Below, piece after piece: positions 25,673 through 38,399 of a DNA stretch of 64,000 nt (its first letter is position 1; each line of letters starts with the position of its first letter). The stretch is from Sepioteuthis lessoniana (taxonomy: Eukaryota > Mollusca > Cephalopoda > Myopsida > Loliginidae): contig OY757947.1 in assembly GCA_963585895.1 (NCBI GenBank), positions 36,088,883 to 36,152,882 on the forward strand. The letters run 5' to 3'. The translations under genes and the position numbers were made by a program. The notes under the pieces are model-generated. The model was not told the DNA's origin. It ran no database searches and saw only the letters and a program-made list of their open reading frames with translations.

Positions 25673-27694
25673 TCGTCTACAAGACATTCTGGTTTTAAAA
25701 AAAACTTGTTGCGACTATACTGTAAAATCTTTCGAATTTGACATCACAAAATTGTTTTAGAATTTAAAAAATCTTATGAATTAAATCATATTCTATTTTG
25801 ATTAGAGAACTGGCATATATATTTTTATTATGTTTTATATCACAAAAATCCGAATACATCCAAATGTTTCCGAAAAGAAAAGATAACTGCGTTTAAATTA
25901 TAACCGAGAATTATTAGCGTCCTCATCTTCTACGACTACTAATTTAGAAATTAACAACAAAAATATCAGCAAAATCCAAATACATACGTAATAATAGAAA
26001 ATTACCCTAAATTATAACGAAATATATTATTAATAACGATAATAAATAAATTAATATAAAATCCCTCATTTCACAGTGAAAATGTCAGACTAGTTTTGAA
26101 AATTAATACATTTAACTTCATCTTTTTTACGTAGAGCCCATATGTTTTTCCGCGTTAGCATGAACAGAAAATAATAACACGACAATCTTAAATCAAGTGT
26201 CACAATATATGTATTCATTTGATTGTATGCCCATTTTGAAGTTTTCATTTGAAAATTTTTATCTGTGTTATTAGTGTAAGTTTTCCGTTTAAAAGTGTAT
26301 CAGACTTTTTGAATGATTTGATATAAAATCCGGTTCATACATATATGATTTGAAAACGATGAGTTAACACTCAACTATATTTTTAAATGACATGTTAAAG
26401 CTCATTTGTTTGAATACAATTAGATGTTTTCAAATATTGCTAACACTAATAATTTAACATTTAAATATTCTAAAGCGTTTGCAAGAATAAAAAAAATAAA
26501 TAAAAACGTCACGATATTTGGAATAGAATTCAAGTGATTAAAACACGCTGACCGATTTACGCGAGAGTTGCTCATGTGTTTTTTGCGCAAATAATCTTCT
26601 CGGCCATTTTGTCTTCTCGAGCTGATAAATTAAGCTCTTGTCTTCACCAGTTAATATAATTATTAAATTCAAAAAGAAAAGAAGTTAGACTCGTACTTCA
26701 TGACAATTTATATCATTAAAACAGATGATATGTATTTATATATGTAATTTCGGTGGAGTGACGACAACCGCGGTTAATTATGAATAAGATTTCCGTAGAT
26801 ATATAGCAATAAGTGTTACAATAATTATAATCATTGATGAATTTAAGTTTTATTAAGTAATGCATTTCTTAAGGTGTAAGTTATTAATAATTCTTTCTGT
26901 AGTCATAAATAATTGAAGAATCCCACAACTTATCTTAATTTGTTTCTTTCACTATCATTCATTTCAAATCCTTATATCAGATTCTCTTTGTCATCTGTTG
27001 GAGCTCACTTAAAAAATTTCATTCTGTGCTCCCATATCATTTCTTTTGAATACTAAGTTTGATTCTCATTTTGTGTTCTGAGCTAAATTTACTAAATAAT
27101 TATGGAATGGATTTCTATTTTTAAGGAGCAATTTCAATGTTTACATTGTTGGATACCCGATTCTGTGAGCTTTATGAGCAGTTATCTCCCCTTTACTGTC
27201 AATGGGTAAAAAATTTATTTGTCTTTCCTATGTCATTGACATTTTTGTTGTTCAAGTCCGTGGGTTGTTTGTGTTTTATGGCATATCAACCTTTGGAAGT
27301 TATTTAACGCCATATCCATTTTTATACTAATAATTATTATATTAGATCATGATCTGTTCTATTTCACACACGAGTACACGGCTTAATTATTAAAAGCATT
27401 TCTATTTTAGTCTATTCAGTTTATTCAAACAGTTCTAATTCAGCCAATTCTTTTTAGTATACATATAGATTTTGTTCACATACAGTTTAATGTCAAAACA
27501 GTTTCATATTAAACAATTCAGTTTAATCTAAGTACACTATCAAAGTTAAAAATAGTTCCATTTAAAGCAAATCAGTTTACCATAAGTACACAGTTTGTCA
27601 AAAACATTTCTATTTCAAGTTATTCAGTTTAGTCGAACACTTCTACTTAAAACAATTCAGTTTAGTCGAAGTCTGCAGTTTATTTCTATTTAAC

Positions 27695-27900
27695 TCTATC
27701 AGCTTCTACCATTCTGGTCTTGAGTGGTCCTGGTAGCGAGGGCAATGGAAGAGTACTTCTCATTCTCCAAAGCTCCAGCATAACTTTAACTTCACCATCA
27801 GATTGTTTAGTGTCATATCCAGGACACTCTTTGGGGTTGGGAATCTTACCCTTCTGCAGTGGTGCACTTGGTATATTCTACAGCCCCAGCAGACTGGGCA
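27695..27900 (+). repeat. Repeat C copy
   Basis: Matches 8,540-8,735 as part of the giant repeat. Better kept, with TGCAGTGGTGCACTTGGTAT and TTCTACAGCCCCAGC. The 105-codon ORF over it depends on a non-ATG start and is not a gene. Confidence 0.7.
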
Positions 27901-28590
27901 ATTTTCGTTGTTTAGTGTTTATAGATGTTATTACATTTGGATGCAAGTATTGTCACAATTTCTTTATATATAGAAGAGAGAGAGAGCATTCAATATATAT
28001 TGGTTGGTTGGGTTTTATGAAATGTCAAACATTTTAGCTAATTTAATGCCAATTCATTTTCATAGATTTCAATTAAATATATGATCCCTAAACTCATTTT
28101 ATTTATAATATTTTTAAATCTGAGTCGGTTCATAATTGCTCTTGTACATAGGGAAATTCTTTCAAGTATTGCTATCTAACACTAATAAATTCTACTCAAT
28201 ATTCATCATTTGTTTGCAGACTGTGAAATAGTTACAAGTATTACTGTTTAACAGTAATTATTCTATTCAATAGCAATCATTTGTGCAGTGTCAAATGGTT
28301 GTAAGTATTGCAATGTACCACCAATAATTTAAGTTAGGCATACTGTTTAAGAGTTTCAAGTCTTGCTACTTTCTGATAATAATTCTATTCAACATTACTC
28401 AGTTGCTTTTTACACATTTTAATTGTTCCAAGTATTTCTATGTATCATTATCAATTCAAATAAACATCAGTCACTTGTCTACACAAAGTTAAATGGTGAA
28501 AGTTCTATTTCTAACAATTCAATGAAACCTCAGTCATTTGTTACACAGGTAAATTTTTAGTTGGGTTTTATGGCATATCATTTCTACTTC

Positions 28591-29721
28591 AATTTTCTAT
28601 ATTCACAATGATATCACGAAGAGAATTATTCAAATGAAAATATAATAATATACAGTGACACTAATAATTAGTTTTAAGCTGGCTTTTTTCATAGAATCAA
28701 TTGAGGTAGTCAATATTCTCCAGAGCTGGAGCTATGCACTAAGATGGTTAAAACTGAACCTTAAATAAAAATTTTCATTCATATGTACATTTTTCTTTCA
28801 ACTTCCTGGCAAAAATTTTCTCAAGAACATTAAGAGGTTTTCATTTTCTAGAAATCTTCATGGTTAATCTCGTAATTACCTCAAATGCTTGCCATATTAA
28901 TCAAATATTCACTTAACAAAAGATTGCCAACATAGAAATCAGGAAGCAAGTGCTTTTGAAATACTCAAGTTAATGAAGCTTACAAATAGGTGATTACTGC
29001 TCTAACCAATGAAAAGGTGCTAAAATCATTATAAGATTGGAAATTTAAAGGATTAATAATCTTACATGAGAATTCCTTAAGTCAATGAAAGAATCAAGTA
29101 CTCTTTACCACACAATAATTTGTTGACTCATACTAGAGTGATGAGTAGGGGAGGAAAATGAACAAGAAGAAAAATATTATGAGGATTTAAGAATGAAAAA
29201 AGATATAATGGGATTACATTTGAATAAACTGGAATCTGAAATAATGAATGATTATACAAGTGAGGATAATGAAGAAGTTGATGACAGCAAAATGAAAAAT
29301 TGACCTTAGTGAGCAAGATGAAGTAAATAGGATTTTTCTATCAATTGCCAATAGCCACTGAGTGTTTCAAACAATTTTTTCTAATTAATAATTCAAAATA
29401 CATCAGAGAGAGAGAGAGAAAGAGTGAGAGAGAGTATATTTGCTTATTAATCTGATTATTGCTGTATGTTCTATTTTTACACAAATTATTTTTCTGAGTT
29501 AGTGTGAAACTAAATTAAAATTTAGCATTTAAATTTCAGTTCATGTCGATACAATTTATCTGAATTATAACTGAAATGAAATATATATACTCTAAGAATA
29601 AACCAGGAAAAGTTTGAAATAAATAATGTCTTTAACATATAATCAAGACGTGATTTCTTTCCTCGAGCCTTTGGAAATATATGAACTCCCTTATTCCCTT
29701 ATTAAATAGTAACACTGCTGT
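28591..29721. repeat. Spacer block of the giant repeat (second)
   Basis: No gene seen. Mostly collinear with 10,110-11,430. Positions 29,060-29,390 hold purine-rich DNA not matched there. A GA tract lies at 29,403-29,436. Confidence 0.55.
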
Positions 29722-29980
29722 ACTTAAGTTAGCGATCATAGTCAAGTGGGACCCAAAGGACCCCTTTTCAATAGCTACTACACTGAGGTATAGGGAAGGA
29801 CATTACTCCTTTCCATGGATTGCTCCACTTTACCCTTGATCCATACCTTATAATGCCAAATGTTAAGCAAGGAGGCATCAAGTACACTTTTTTAGTTTTT
29901 GATATGACTCAACCAGGGATTGAACCCTGGTCTCCAAGGTATTTGGCGAACACTAAATGCTAGGCCAATGGACCAGTCAA
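29722..29980 (-). mobile_element. SINE-A copy
   Basis: Tail CTTAAGTTAGCGATC at the left, reverse B box GGGATTGAACCCTGG near 29,918, head at the right. It sits at the same place as the copy at 11,432 in the related block. Confidence 0.8.
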
Positions 29981-30164
29981 TTGACTAAATATGTAGTGTT
30001 TGTTTTTAGACAGTTAAATGCTTTGAAGTATTCTCATGTAACACTAATGATTTTATTTAAAGGAATATTTTCGAACAAAGTTTTCTTAAGCTCATGATAT
30101 GTGATTTTTTAAAAATAAAATGATAAAACAGAAAATATGCTTTAGAAAAAGAAAAAAAATCACT

Positions 30165-30405
30165 TAGTTCCAAAATCAAATTCCATCCCCACCCCAAAAA
30201 AACACTTACTTCCAAAATCAAATTCAATCCCCAACCCCCCTCAAAAATCACTTAGTTCCAAAATCAAATTCCATCCCCCACCAAAATCACTTAGTTCCAA
30301 AATCAAATTCCACCCCCCCAAATCCCTTAGTTCCAAAATCCAATTCCATCCCCCCCCAAATCCCTTAGTTCCAAAATCAAATTTCATCCCCCCTCAAATA
30401 GCGAG
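30165..30405. repeat. C-rich minisatellite, ~37-45 bp unit
   Basis: Six units carry the word CTTAGTTCCAAAATC followed by CATCCCC-type runs of varying length. A single diverged unit stands at 12,210-12,250 in the related block, so the array expanded locally. Strand asymmetry is strong (C runs on the plus strand). Confidence 0.85.
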
Positions 30406-31589
30406 ACTTTATGTCAAAGTAATTTATGTACAATTTACTAATTTGAGAACTTCATAGTTTTTAAAAAATTTTTTCTAATAAATGACAGTGATTTGAAAAT
30501 AAAATTTTGTTTAATATTTAGGTTTTATTTTAAATTCATGCTGCATTTTCTTGCATTTTTGATAAATTAAAAAAACTGAAACTAATAAAGAAATTTTACA
30601 ATCTTTTTCTTCTTTCTTTCTTTCAATTTCAAGGTTCAAATTTTATTCATAAAATTTAAATAAAGGAAAATCCATATTAATCAATATAGAAAAATTAAAT
30701 TTAACAATTTTTTACAATTTTTCATTTTTGAAATTATACACAGTTTTACTTTTTTTTTTCATTACAAATAATATTTTAATTATTTGAAAAATGCTAAAAA
30801 GAAAATTGAAGGAGAATTAAGAATTTAAATTGTTACCTTCGTTTTATCTTATTTTTAAAAAAATAGGACATCAAGATTTTAAGAAAACTAAACATATAAT
30901 TAGATATATGATGTATTCTACATAGAACACCTATTATCAGGACAAGTATTATCTCCCCTTAGAAATATTCTATGGTCCAAATTACATGTAAAGGTTTCCA
31001 ATGCATTGAATATCATATCAAAGATATACTGAATAGAGTTTTACTTGAAAAATTTGTTTGGAAATCGCAGTTACTTAAAAAACTGAATGAAATATACAAA
31101 TTTACAATCCTTCACTTTCAATTTCAGGATTCTCATTTTATTTGTAAAATTCAAAAAAATCATGAAAAAATTAACAATTTAATTAAAAAACACAAGATAT
31201 GATTGATAGCAATTCAACTCATTAAAACTAGACAATATATTTCTCAGTGGAGTGTTTTCCCTCATGTTTATCATTAATGAAAATGTCCCCAGCCAACATA
31301 ATTCTTAGTGTCACTATAAGTTACATTTAATTTTGGAAAAAAAATTAGAAATATACAAATTGTGCAAAAATTACTTGAGTTATATTTGAGCTAAGTAAAA
31401 AAAAAAAAACAACTGTATACACATGTGGTTATTTTGACAGCAATTAAATTAATTATAAATTCTTAGATTTACAATAGAATTTCATCTTTATTTCATCTGA
31501 AACTTACTTACTGTATATATAGTAGTATATGCATTCAGAAGAGATTTCTCTATTTTATACAATAAAAAAAAGTCAATTTTCAGATCTAA
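30406..31589. repeat. AT-rich spacer, no gene
   Basis: Collinear with 12,270-14,150. A 76-codon ORF at 30,972 is low-complexity and has no counterpart in the matching block. Nothing else was recognised. Confidence 0.5.
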
Positions 31590-31740
31590 CAGTAATGGTA
31601 ATGAAAGAGTACTCCAAATTCTACGATTGGAGCCTCACCATCAGATGCAGTTTAGTGTCACACCCCGGAGACTAGTTGGGGAGGGGATCTTCCTCTCTAC
31701 AATCGGTATATTCTACAGTCCGAGTCAACAGGACGAGGGA
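31590..31740 (+). repeat. Repeat C copy
   Basis: Counterpart of 14,150-14,300. Words ATGAAAGAGTACTCCAAATT, CAGATGCAGTTTAGTGTCA and TATTCTACAGTCCGAG. Confidence 0.65.
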
Positions 31741-31959
31741 TGTTGTTGGACAATGTAAACAATGTATTTATATATAAAAACCATTTCAATCTTCTGTGTC
31801 TAATTCCTTTCATAGATATTTCGATAATAACCTATTTAAATCTTATTCATTACATTTCAAAATGAAATCGTTTCTAATTTATTTTTATAGTTCTAAATTT
31901 ATGTAATCGTCAAGTTTAAGTATTTACAAATAATGATCAAAATGGTATAAATATATTAT

Positions 31960-32128
31960 TTTAAGATTATGTTGGTGTGCGTGCGTTTGTGTAAGAGAGA
32001 GACAGAGGGTGAAGAGAAAGTGGGTAACAGCGTCAATAAGATTGGGCAGAGTCGAGTTGCTCGGCAGTGCACCAAGATAAAAGAGGAAGCAGACAGTGTG
32101 TGTTAGAATGTTGAGAGGCGGGCCACGT

Positions 32129-32172
<44 letters not shown>

Positions 32173-32770
32173 GTGAGAGCAGTTGCAGGCTGACAGAACG
32201 AATGAGATTCGTGATAGGCAGAGAATGCGCCAATGAGACTGGAGAGCGGAGAGCAGCCGAGCAGTACACTCAAGCGGACAGCTTTAATGCAAATGCAAAG
32301 AGACAGGCTGTAGAGTAGTTTGTAATTACATATTCTAATTTCCCAGGCGATAAAGAGCGCTAGGATCATTCAAAGATACCGAAAGTATATCATTAAATAT
32401 ATGATTTGTCGTACGTAGGTCACTTATTTGCAGGAGGGGTATTACCACTCCTTAGCAGGAATATGAATCGCATCCAGCGGTATTTGTTGCTCGCCCCACT
32501 GAACAGGCAAGTATGGCACAAGGCCTTTTTATAGTGGGTCCGGGTGCAGGGCCATAGCCCACACGCATCCGTCAGGTTCCAAAAATGCCCTCGGCCCCGT
32601 CGGCATTCCCCTTATTAGGGGCGCCTCAGGCGCCGGGCGATAAACCCAACCCTCCTGAAGGAGTTAAAAGCCTGGGGGAAGGCCCCCTGAGACCGAAGGA
32701 TAATTTAAAAATCGCTTGCCAAGCGGCCAGCCATGAATCGCATCCAGCTTTGGATTTCCACTGGTAAAAC
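31960..32770. repeat. Repeat D copy carrying an insert
   Basis: Collinear with 14,530-15,055. The GA tract is expanded (32,132-32,169). The end is interrupted by the 254-bp GC-rich insert at 32,479-32,732. ORFs in the GA tract on both strands are low-complexity artefacts. Confidence 0.8.
32479..32732. mobile_element. GC-rich 254-bp insert with perfect 16-bp TSD
   Basis: Flanked by ATGAATCGCATCCAGC on both sides (32,463-32,478 and 32,733-32,748). The related block at 15,005 has one copy of that word and no insert. Base composition is far more GC-rich than anything nearby. It packs five short stem-loops into 32,584-32,687: AATGCC/GGCATT, CCCCT/AGGGG, GGCGCCT/AGGCGCC, CTCC/GGAG and GGGGG/CCCCC. 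A TATA-like word (TATAAAAA on the minus strand) lies at 32,525-32,532. No tRNA boxes, long poly-A or ORF of note. The family was not recognised. Confidence 0.8.
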
Positions 32771-33073
32771 ATTTAAATAATACTTTCTATAGTCATGAAT
32801 AATCAAAAAATTTGATGACTATCCTTTATTTATTTATTTGTTTTTGAGGGTCCTAGCTTACTGAACGTCAAAAATTAATACCAAGCAAGTGGAGATCTTT
32901 AATTTCATTAATAGATCTTTAATTTGATTAATAGATATAGGAATAGGTAATTATGGTAAAAATCTTAATTTCGCAATCATTTTTAAAATATAGACATTAA
33001 CAGCAAAATTTGCAAAAATACACGGAAAAATAACTCTCAAAACGAATTTTCTCTTCAAATAATCGAATCATCC

Positions 33074-33075
<2 letters not shown>

Positions 33076-33133
<58 letters not shown>
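33076..33133. repeat. (TA)n microsatellite
   Basis: About 28 TA units after CATCCGTG, expanded relative to 15,402-15,438. Confidence 0.95.
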
Positions 33134-33135
<2 letters not shown>

Positions 33136-33640
33136 GTTGTTAACAGAACGTCCTACTTCAACGTTCAACATGGTTGGCTGAGCTTGGCAAGACGACTGAT
33201 CCGGTATGCTAGATCATACATATCTCATTATAGAAAAGATACTTTCTGTGAAAACCAATGAAAAAAAAAATTAATGAATAGGATACAAGGACATTTTCAT
33301 TACAAAATGAGATTGCAATTATACATATATACATACAGACACAATGGAACTAAGTTAGCAATTATCTATATATTTGCATGCACACACGAATGCTTATGAT
33401 GTGGTGTGTTCCTTCTCGCGTCGAGATAATAAATAATACAAGTTAAGATGAATCCTCCTTTTATTACATTTTCAAATTGTCTTTAATTGGAATCATTTTG
33501 AGATGAAGCTTCTTAATCTGAGAATTAATTTTTTATTCATTGCGGACTTTTTGTCCGAATCTTGGTAGTTTTTCTGTTGTTTATTCTTTTCACTATGAAA
33601 AAAAAAAAAATTAATTCTCATTTTCAAATTGATAAGACAA
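33134..33640. other. Stretch without recognised features
   Basis: No related block was found in the window for most of this stretch. The matching place near 15,440-15,600 holds different sequence. It contains a short poly-A near 33,599. No ORF or RNA gene was recognised. Confidence 0.5.
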
Positions 33641-33644
33641 TTTC

Positions 33645-34162
33645 TCAAATGTGTATAAGACAACACCAGAAAAATATCTAATATTTCCTAAATGGAAATA
33701 TAACCATTACAATATACTGTCAAATATAGAATTGTCAAGCTGATTTCTAAGGATGTATTAAAGTCATTTTGTTTCCCTGCTTGGAAAGAAATCCTATTAT
33801 TGGTCTGTTTAGTTGACTCCTTCCCTCACGATGACTAACTTTCCCGCACTGCACGGCTGTTCACCTCCCTCAGTTCTCGCCTGTACTACCTAGCTTAGAT
33901 GTCTACTTTACCCAATTCATACTGAGACAGCTTGAATACCTACCCGTTCCCTTTAGGCCCTTGTTATCTATCTATTCCTTCTTTTTCAACGCCTTTGTCC
34001 TGCCCCGTCCACTGTCTGTCTGACTCTCCTCCAATCACACATAAACCATGCTCGGATTACTGTTATCTATCGATCATAAGACTTTTCAAATTCATAATAT
34101 GTCAACTGAAATATAATTGATATGCCCTAATATAATAACTACATTAAAATGTTTAACAGATA
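33645..34162. repeat. Third copy of the ~960-bp block (front part)
   Basis: Matches 15,640 and 16,605 from CACCAGAAAAATATCTAATA through the C/T-rich stretch and ATCTATCGATCATAAGAC. It leads into SINE-B as in the other two copies. Confidence 0.8.
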
Positions 34163-34695
34163 GTCGTGGTTTAATGATTATAATAGACATGGTTATCGTC
34201 GTAGGAAATGGACACGGCGACACGAGTTCAAGTCCTGGACGAGACTGTCTGCATTTCACATAGCACTAATACCCTTGGGAAAGGTATGAATCCAATTATT
34301 CTCCCTCCAGCTATGGGTAAATAGTAGGGCAGACTGGGTTCTTCTGCCTTGGTGAGGCAACTACTCTAGGAGAAGGAAAACTCTGAATTCAAACCTGTTA
34401 AACTCCGCTTAAAAATTGTCCTTGTGTCATATCCTGCCCGAGAGGAGGGGTTAGTAAATATGATATAATAATAGACATGGCGAACAGAGTTCAAATCTTG
34501 GATGAGGCTTGGGAAAGGTATACATCCAACTATTCTATGTTCTGGTATAGCGAAATAGTTGGGATGATTTTGCTCTTTAATTTTGTAATGGCAACCGATC
34601 TAGGAGAAGCACAATTCTCAATTCATGATGGTTCAACTCTACTAAAACATTGCCCTGGTCTCACATCAAGCTTGTGCAGAGAGAGTTGCTAAATA
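34163..34695 (+). mobile_element. SINE-B copy interrupted by a second SINE-B
   Basis: The outer, older copy is split: its head (TGGTTTAATGATTA) is at 34,168-34,192 and its remainder runs 34,468-34,695. The remainder has B box GAGTTCAAATCTTGG and an internal deletion after GGATGAGGCTT. A younger copy lies between. Confidence 0.75.
34193..34467 (+). mobile_element. Younger SINE-B nested in an older one, 13-bp TSD
   Basis: Flanked by ATAATAGACATGG at 34,180-34,192 and 34,468-34,480. It begins TTATCGTCGTAGGAAATGG and has a strong B box, GAGTTCAAGTCC. It ends GGGGTTAGTAAATATGATAT. Most of its own A box is missing or replaced at the left junction (5' truncation or later recombination). The closest relative is at 59,103. 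Confidence 0.8.
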
Positions 34696-34699
34696 TATT

Positions 34700-35166
34700 A
34701 AAAACTTGAAGTGATCTGAAAATATCAGATGTGAAAAAATTGGAAAATAATCTATGAAGTAAACAATTTTATATTACTCAGTATTGATTTGTACATAAAA
34801 TTAATAATTAACAGATGTCCACCAGCAAAAAACACCATCTTAAAATTCGGATACTGAGCAGGTTATGTGATGATACAAAAAAAGTAATGTCATCAAAATT
34901 AATACCTTCTTTATAAAATGTATTGTAATACGACTATATAAATTGATTATCCACTTTGAGCGAGATATCATAATTGCTGTTATAGCGACACAAATAATTT
35001 CAACATTAGAGGAGTTGAGAAGTTCTTCATATAATTTCCTCTGTTTAGATTATTTTTTACCAATGGGATCCATGAATTGCAACACCAATAGAAGGGTACC
35101 GACTCCAAGGTTTGGTTTCGCTTTGTTTTATGCCACTTCAACAACTGTAGGTCATTAATGCCAAAT

Positions 35167-35200
<34 letters not shown>

Positions 35201-36044
35201 TGATTTTTTTTTTTTACTTTTATATTGAAGGTTTGCTTAGATATGGCCGAGATTATTTACTTTATCTCTAGTTCCTCTAGGAATCACCTATCGATATATT
35301 GATCTGGTTTACCTTTTACTAGTATTTGCTTAGTAGCGGCACATATTCCTGAAATACTTACAGTTGCTGCTGTTGATTAAGTGGTCACCCATATTTATAT
35401 TGAACTGGCTCATCACTGCTTACCTTCTTTCTTATTCTTTACTAACTTCCATTAGAGATGGCACATTGGTTTCAGCTCTTTTCCAATAACTGTTGCTGCC
35501 TTAGAAATTACTTTTCTTTCCATTCACTCCTAATTTCCTAAGGCACACAGGCCTCAGGTAGCTGTTTTGAATTAATTGATCATCCATTGAATTATATCTT
35601 AAACTCAAAACTGCTGAACTTCTTTCATATTCTTTTCATTCACTAAGTTTAACTTACATGGAGAATTGCAGTAGAGAGCTAAGACATCTTTCTGAACAAC
35701 AAGCAGCCTTGTTGGGGGGGGGAAGTCTTCACCCTCTAAAGAGTAGCAGCCAGCATCTACTACAACCCCAGTCAACAGGATAGAAAGGAGGCTACATTTC
35801 TTTTATAAATAGATAAAACTCTAATAAAACCTCATATAGAATATTATAAATAGGCCTCGTGTTCAGACATGGAAATTGCTGAGTAATATTGACATTGAAA
35901 GGGATAAGACTAACTAAAATAACCAAAAAACTAAAGATTAAACTTCTACAGTGAAATTAGAGCAATTAATTTTCATAACGAGAAAGAAGTATAAAGTTTA
36001 ATCTAAATTTTAAACTTGATGATAATGCAATTTCTTACTAAGTG
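34700..36044. repeat. Spacer block, no gene
   Basis: Collinear with 16,410-17,830 and then 18,290-21,430, with gaps. It holds a (TA)n tract at 35,168-35,199 and a repeat C-like variant at 35,690-35,785. The 71-codon ORF at 34,943 is not kept in the matching block. Confidence 0.6.
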
Positions 36045-36564
36045 AGACACTTTCTCAATATTTCTTCTCTAATTCAAAATATGTCCATTGTGATTTTAAA
36101 ATTTGTATCTACTAAACAATTTGAACATTTGGTGGGGGGAGGGGCTAACATATTTGCAAAAAATTGCCTAATCAGATCAAAAACAGAATTAGTGTAGAAA
36201 ATTATAACAATCAAATAAGATGGTTTCTGGAATATGCGATTTTTTTTTCAAGACAGATGCGAGAAGATGATCAACTGTGAAATTGTCAAAGAATGTAAAT
36301 AACAAAAAAAATGTGAATGAGTTAGAACTAATTTCTTTGCATATAATTGATATTATTTCTGCAGTAAAATGATTTCAATTATTAAAAACATTATTGCAGT
36401 AAATATCATCATTTTAAAATAATCTACTGTGTTACAGCTAATATATTCATATAGTTTACATTGGTTGGTTGGTTGTTTGGGTTTTGTTTTATTTACCTTT
36501 GTAGGTTATTGAATGCCAAATACAATTTTTATGAAAATAGTATGTTCTTAATCAAACAACTCTG

Positions 36565-36770
36565 GGCCTTATCAGGTGCTACCATTCCAGGCAAGAGTGG
36601 ACCCAGAACCAATGGCAATGAAGGGGTACTCTGCATTCCCCAAAGCTCCTGCATAACTGTAACCTCACCATCAGATTGTTAATGTCATATCAAGGACACT
36701 CTTTGAGGGGTGGGTCTTACCCCTCTGCAGAGATGTATTCAGTGTATTCTACAGCCCCAGCCAACCAGGT
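36565..36770 (+). repeat. Repeat C copy
   Basis: A well-kept copy from CTTATCAGGTGCTACC to TTCTACAGCCCCAGCC. The GGTTTGGGTTTT-type word, usually some 400 bp away in other places, lies just upstream here and may mark the true 5' end of the family. Confidence 0.7.
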
Positions 36771-37389
36771 AAAGTTTACTTTGCTGTAATACCAATGAAA
36801 TGAAGACTTGACATTCACCACTCCTCTAGAACTACAGCCTCACCACCAGATACAAAAACACCCTTTGTCAGGTAAGCTTACTCTTTGGCACCCCAAATTT
36901 AAATACTGAAGAAGACTGTCCTTCACAATGATAATTCTTTCTATAATCATAATTATTGAAGAATTTCATATCTCACATTAATTTGTTTCTTTTACTAACA
37001 TTCATTTCAAAACATCAAATCAGATTTTCTTTGTCGTCTGTTGGGGCTAACTTTGAAAATTTCAGAAACAAATATCAAAGTTCCCTCATAACTATTTTAA
37101 GGAATGAGAAATGATCTAATAGCAACTGTCATAATAATACAATTTCTTAATTAATTTTCAATATTTCTTCTTTCACTGGAAATTTATAATCAAAAGATTT
37201 TTCAAAAATTCAAGTTTAGAAACCACTCAGAAATTTTTGCTAAAACAGTAATATATCGTTGTAAAAAATGGCCTGATCAGATAAAAATCTGCAGGAGTGT
37301 GGAAAATTGGATGATTTTAAGAAAAAAATTAATTTATTAAAGATTTATTTAAGAAGATAGACTATAATGGATATTGTCCAGGGAGGTAT

Positions 37390-37420
<31 letters not shown>

Positions 37421-37750
37421 AATTTCTTTTTGAATCAATAAATGTCAACTTTACTGGATTAGATAATGTCAAAATAAGTCATTTCATTGAAGCAATTTCA
37501 AGAAACAATTTCTATTCAATAATGTTAATTATCATAATATCCATTATCAAACAATTATATCAGTAAATAATTATTCATAACACAATTTGCATAGAATTAT
37601 AGGCTTTCAAGTATGCCTATTATATACTTAACATTTGTAAGGACTTAGAAATACTTACTTGAAAGCATCTATTTAATAATAATCATTTGTAATCAATTCT
37701 AGCTTCAATGACTAAACTTAATACAAATTGCTGTCTTATCTTTTCAAGTC

Positions 37751-37754
<4 letters not shown>

Positions 37755-37799
<45 letters not shown>
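37755..37799. repeat. (TA)n microsatellite
   Basis: About 22 TA units in the diverged part of copy 3. Confidence 0.95.
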
Positions 37800-37803
<4 letters not shown>

Positions 37804-38330
37804 CCCATTTGAAAGTAAGATAGAGTAAATCTTAAAATTCAGATACTCATCCGGTACTGGGATGATACCATAAAAAAAAAAAGGTAATGTTATCAAAATG
37901 AATACCTTCTTTATAAAATGATATGGATTTTAATACTTGTATATGAATTGATAATACCCTTTTAATCGAGATATTCTTAAAATTGCTGTTCTAGCGATAC
38001 AAACCATTTCAACGCTTGGTGGGAGGGGGGAATTTCTTGTAATGATTTCCTCTGTACAATTTTCATTATTTTTTGACCACTGGGATCAAAGCATGGCAAC
38101 ACTGATGTAAGAACTGCATCAACTGCAAAGGGGTCTATGTTGAAAAATAATCATCATTCCACAAGAGCATCTTGGTCAGCCTATGAACTTTTCAATCAGC
38201 CTTTGTATATAGAATAGAAAATTCAATACCAACAAGTTTCTGAATGTAAAAAAAATACTCGATGCTATTGGCATAGAAAAAATCTAAATGAACATGAGAT
38301 GATCTTATATGTATTGGCCTTAAATGTCAA

Positions 38331-38333
<3 letters not shown>

Positions 38334-38398
<65 letters not shown>
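38334..38398. repeat. (TA)n microsatellite
   Basis: About 32 TA units. The minus-strand ORF through it is low-complexity. Confidence 0.95.

Positions 38399-38399
<1 letters not shown>

Larger units (their letters stand above)
21440..28590. repeat. Giant composite repeat, copy 2
   Basis: Collinear with 3,440-9,430 but longer. Extra material includes 22,140-22,440 and about 355 bp at 26,697-27,052, both absent from copy 1. Copy 3 keeps the second extra segment. (TA)n tracts lie at 22,225-22,255, 23,640-23,667 and 24,970-25,009. No protein gene was recognised. Confidence 0.75.

Noticed and set aside
27720..28037. 105-codon ORF over repeat C
   Set aside because: Non-ATG start and it follows a repeat family. 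The matching place at 8,580 is not open.
32127..32318. ORFs rich in Glu-Arg or Leu-Ser in the GA tract
   Set aside because: Low-complexity translation of a GA/CT microsatellite.
33134..33640. Possible separate gene or element after the (TA)n tract
   Set aside because: No ORF, RNA motif or repeat ends could be supported.
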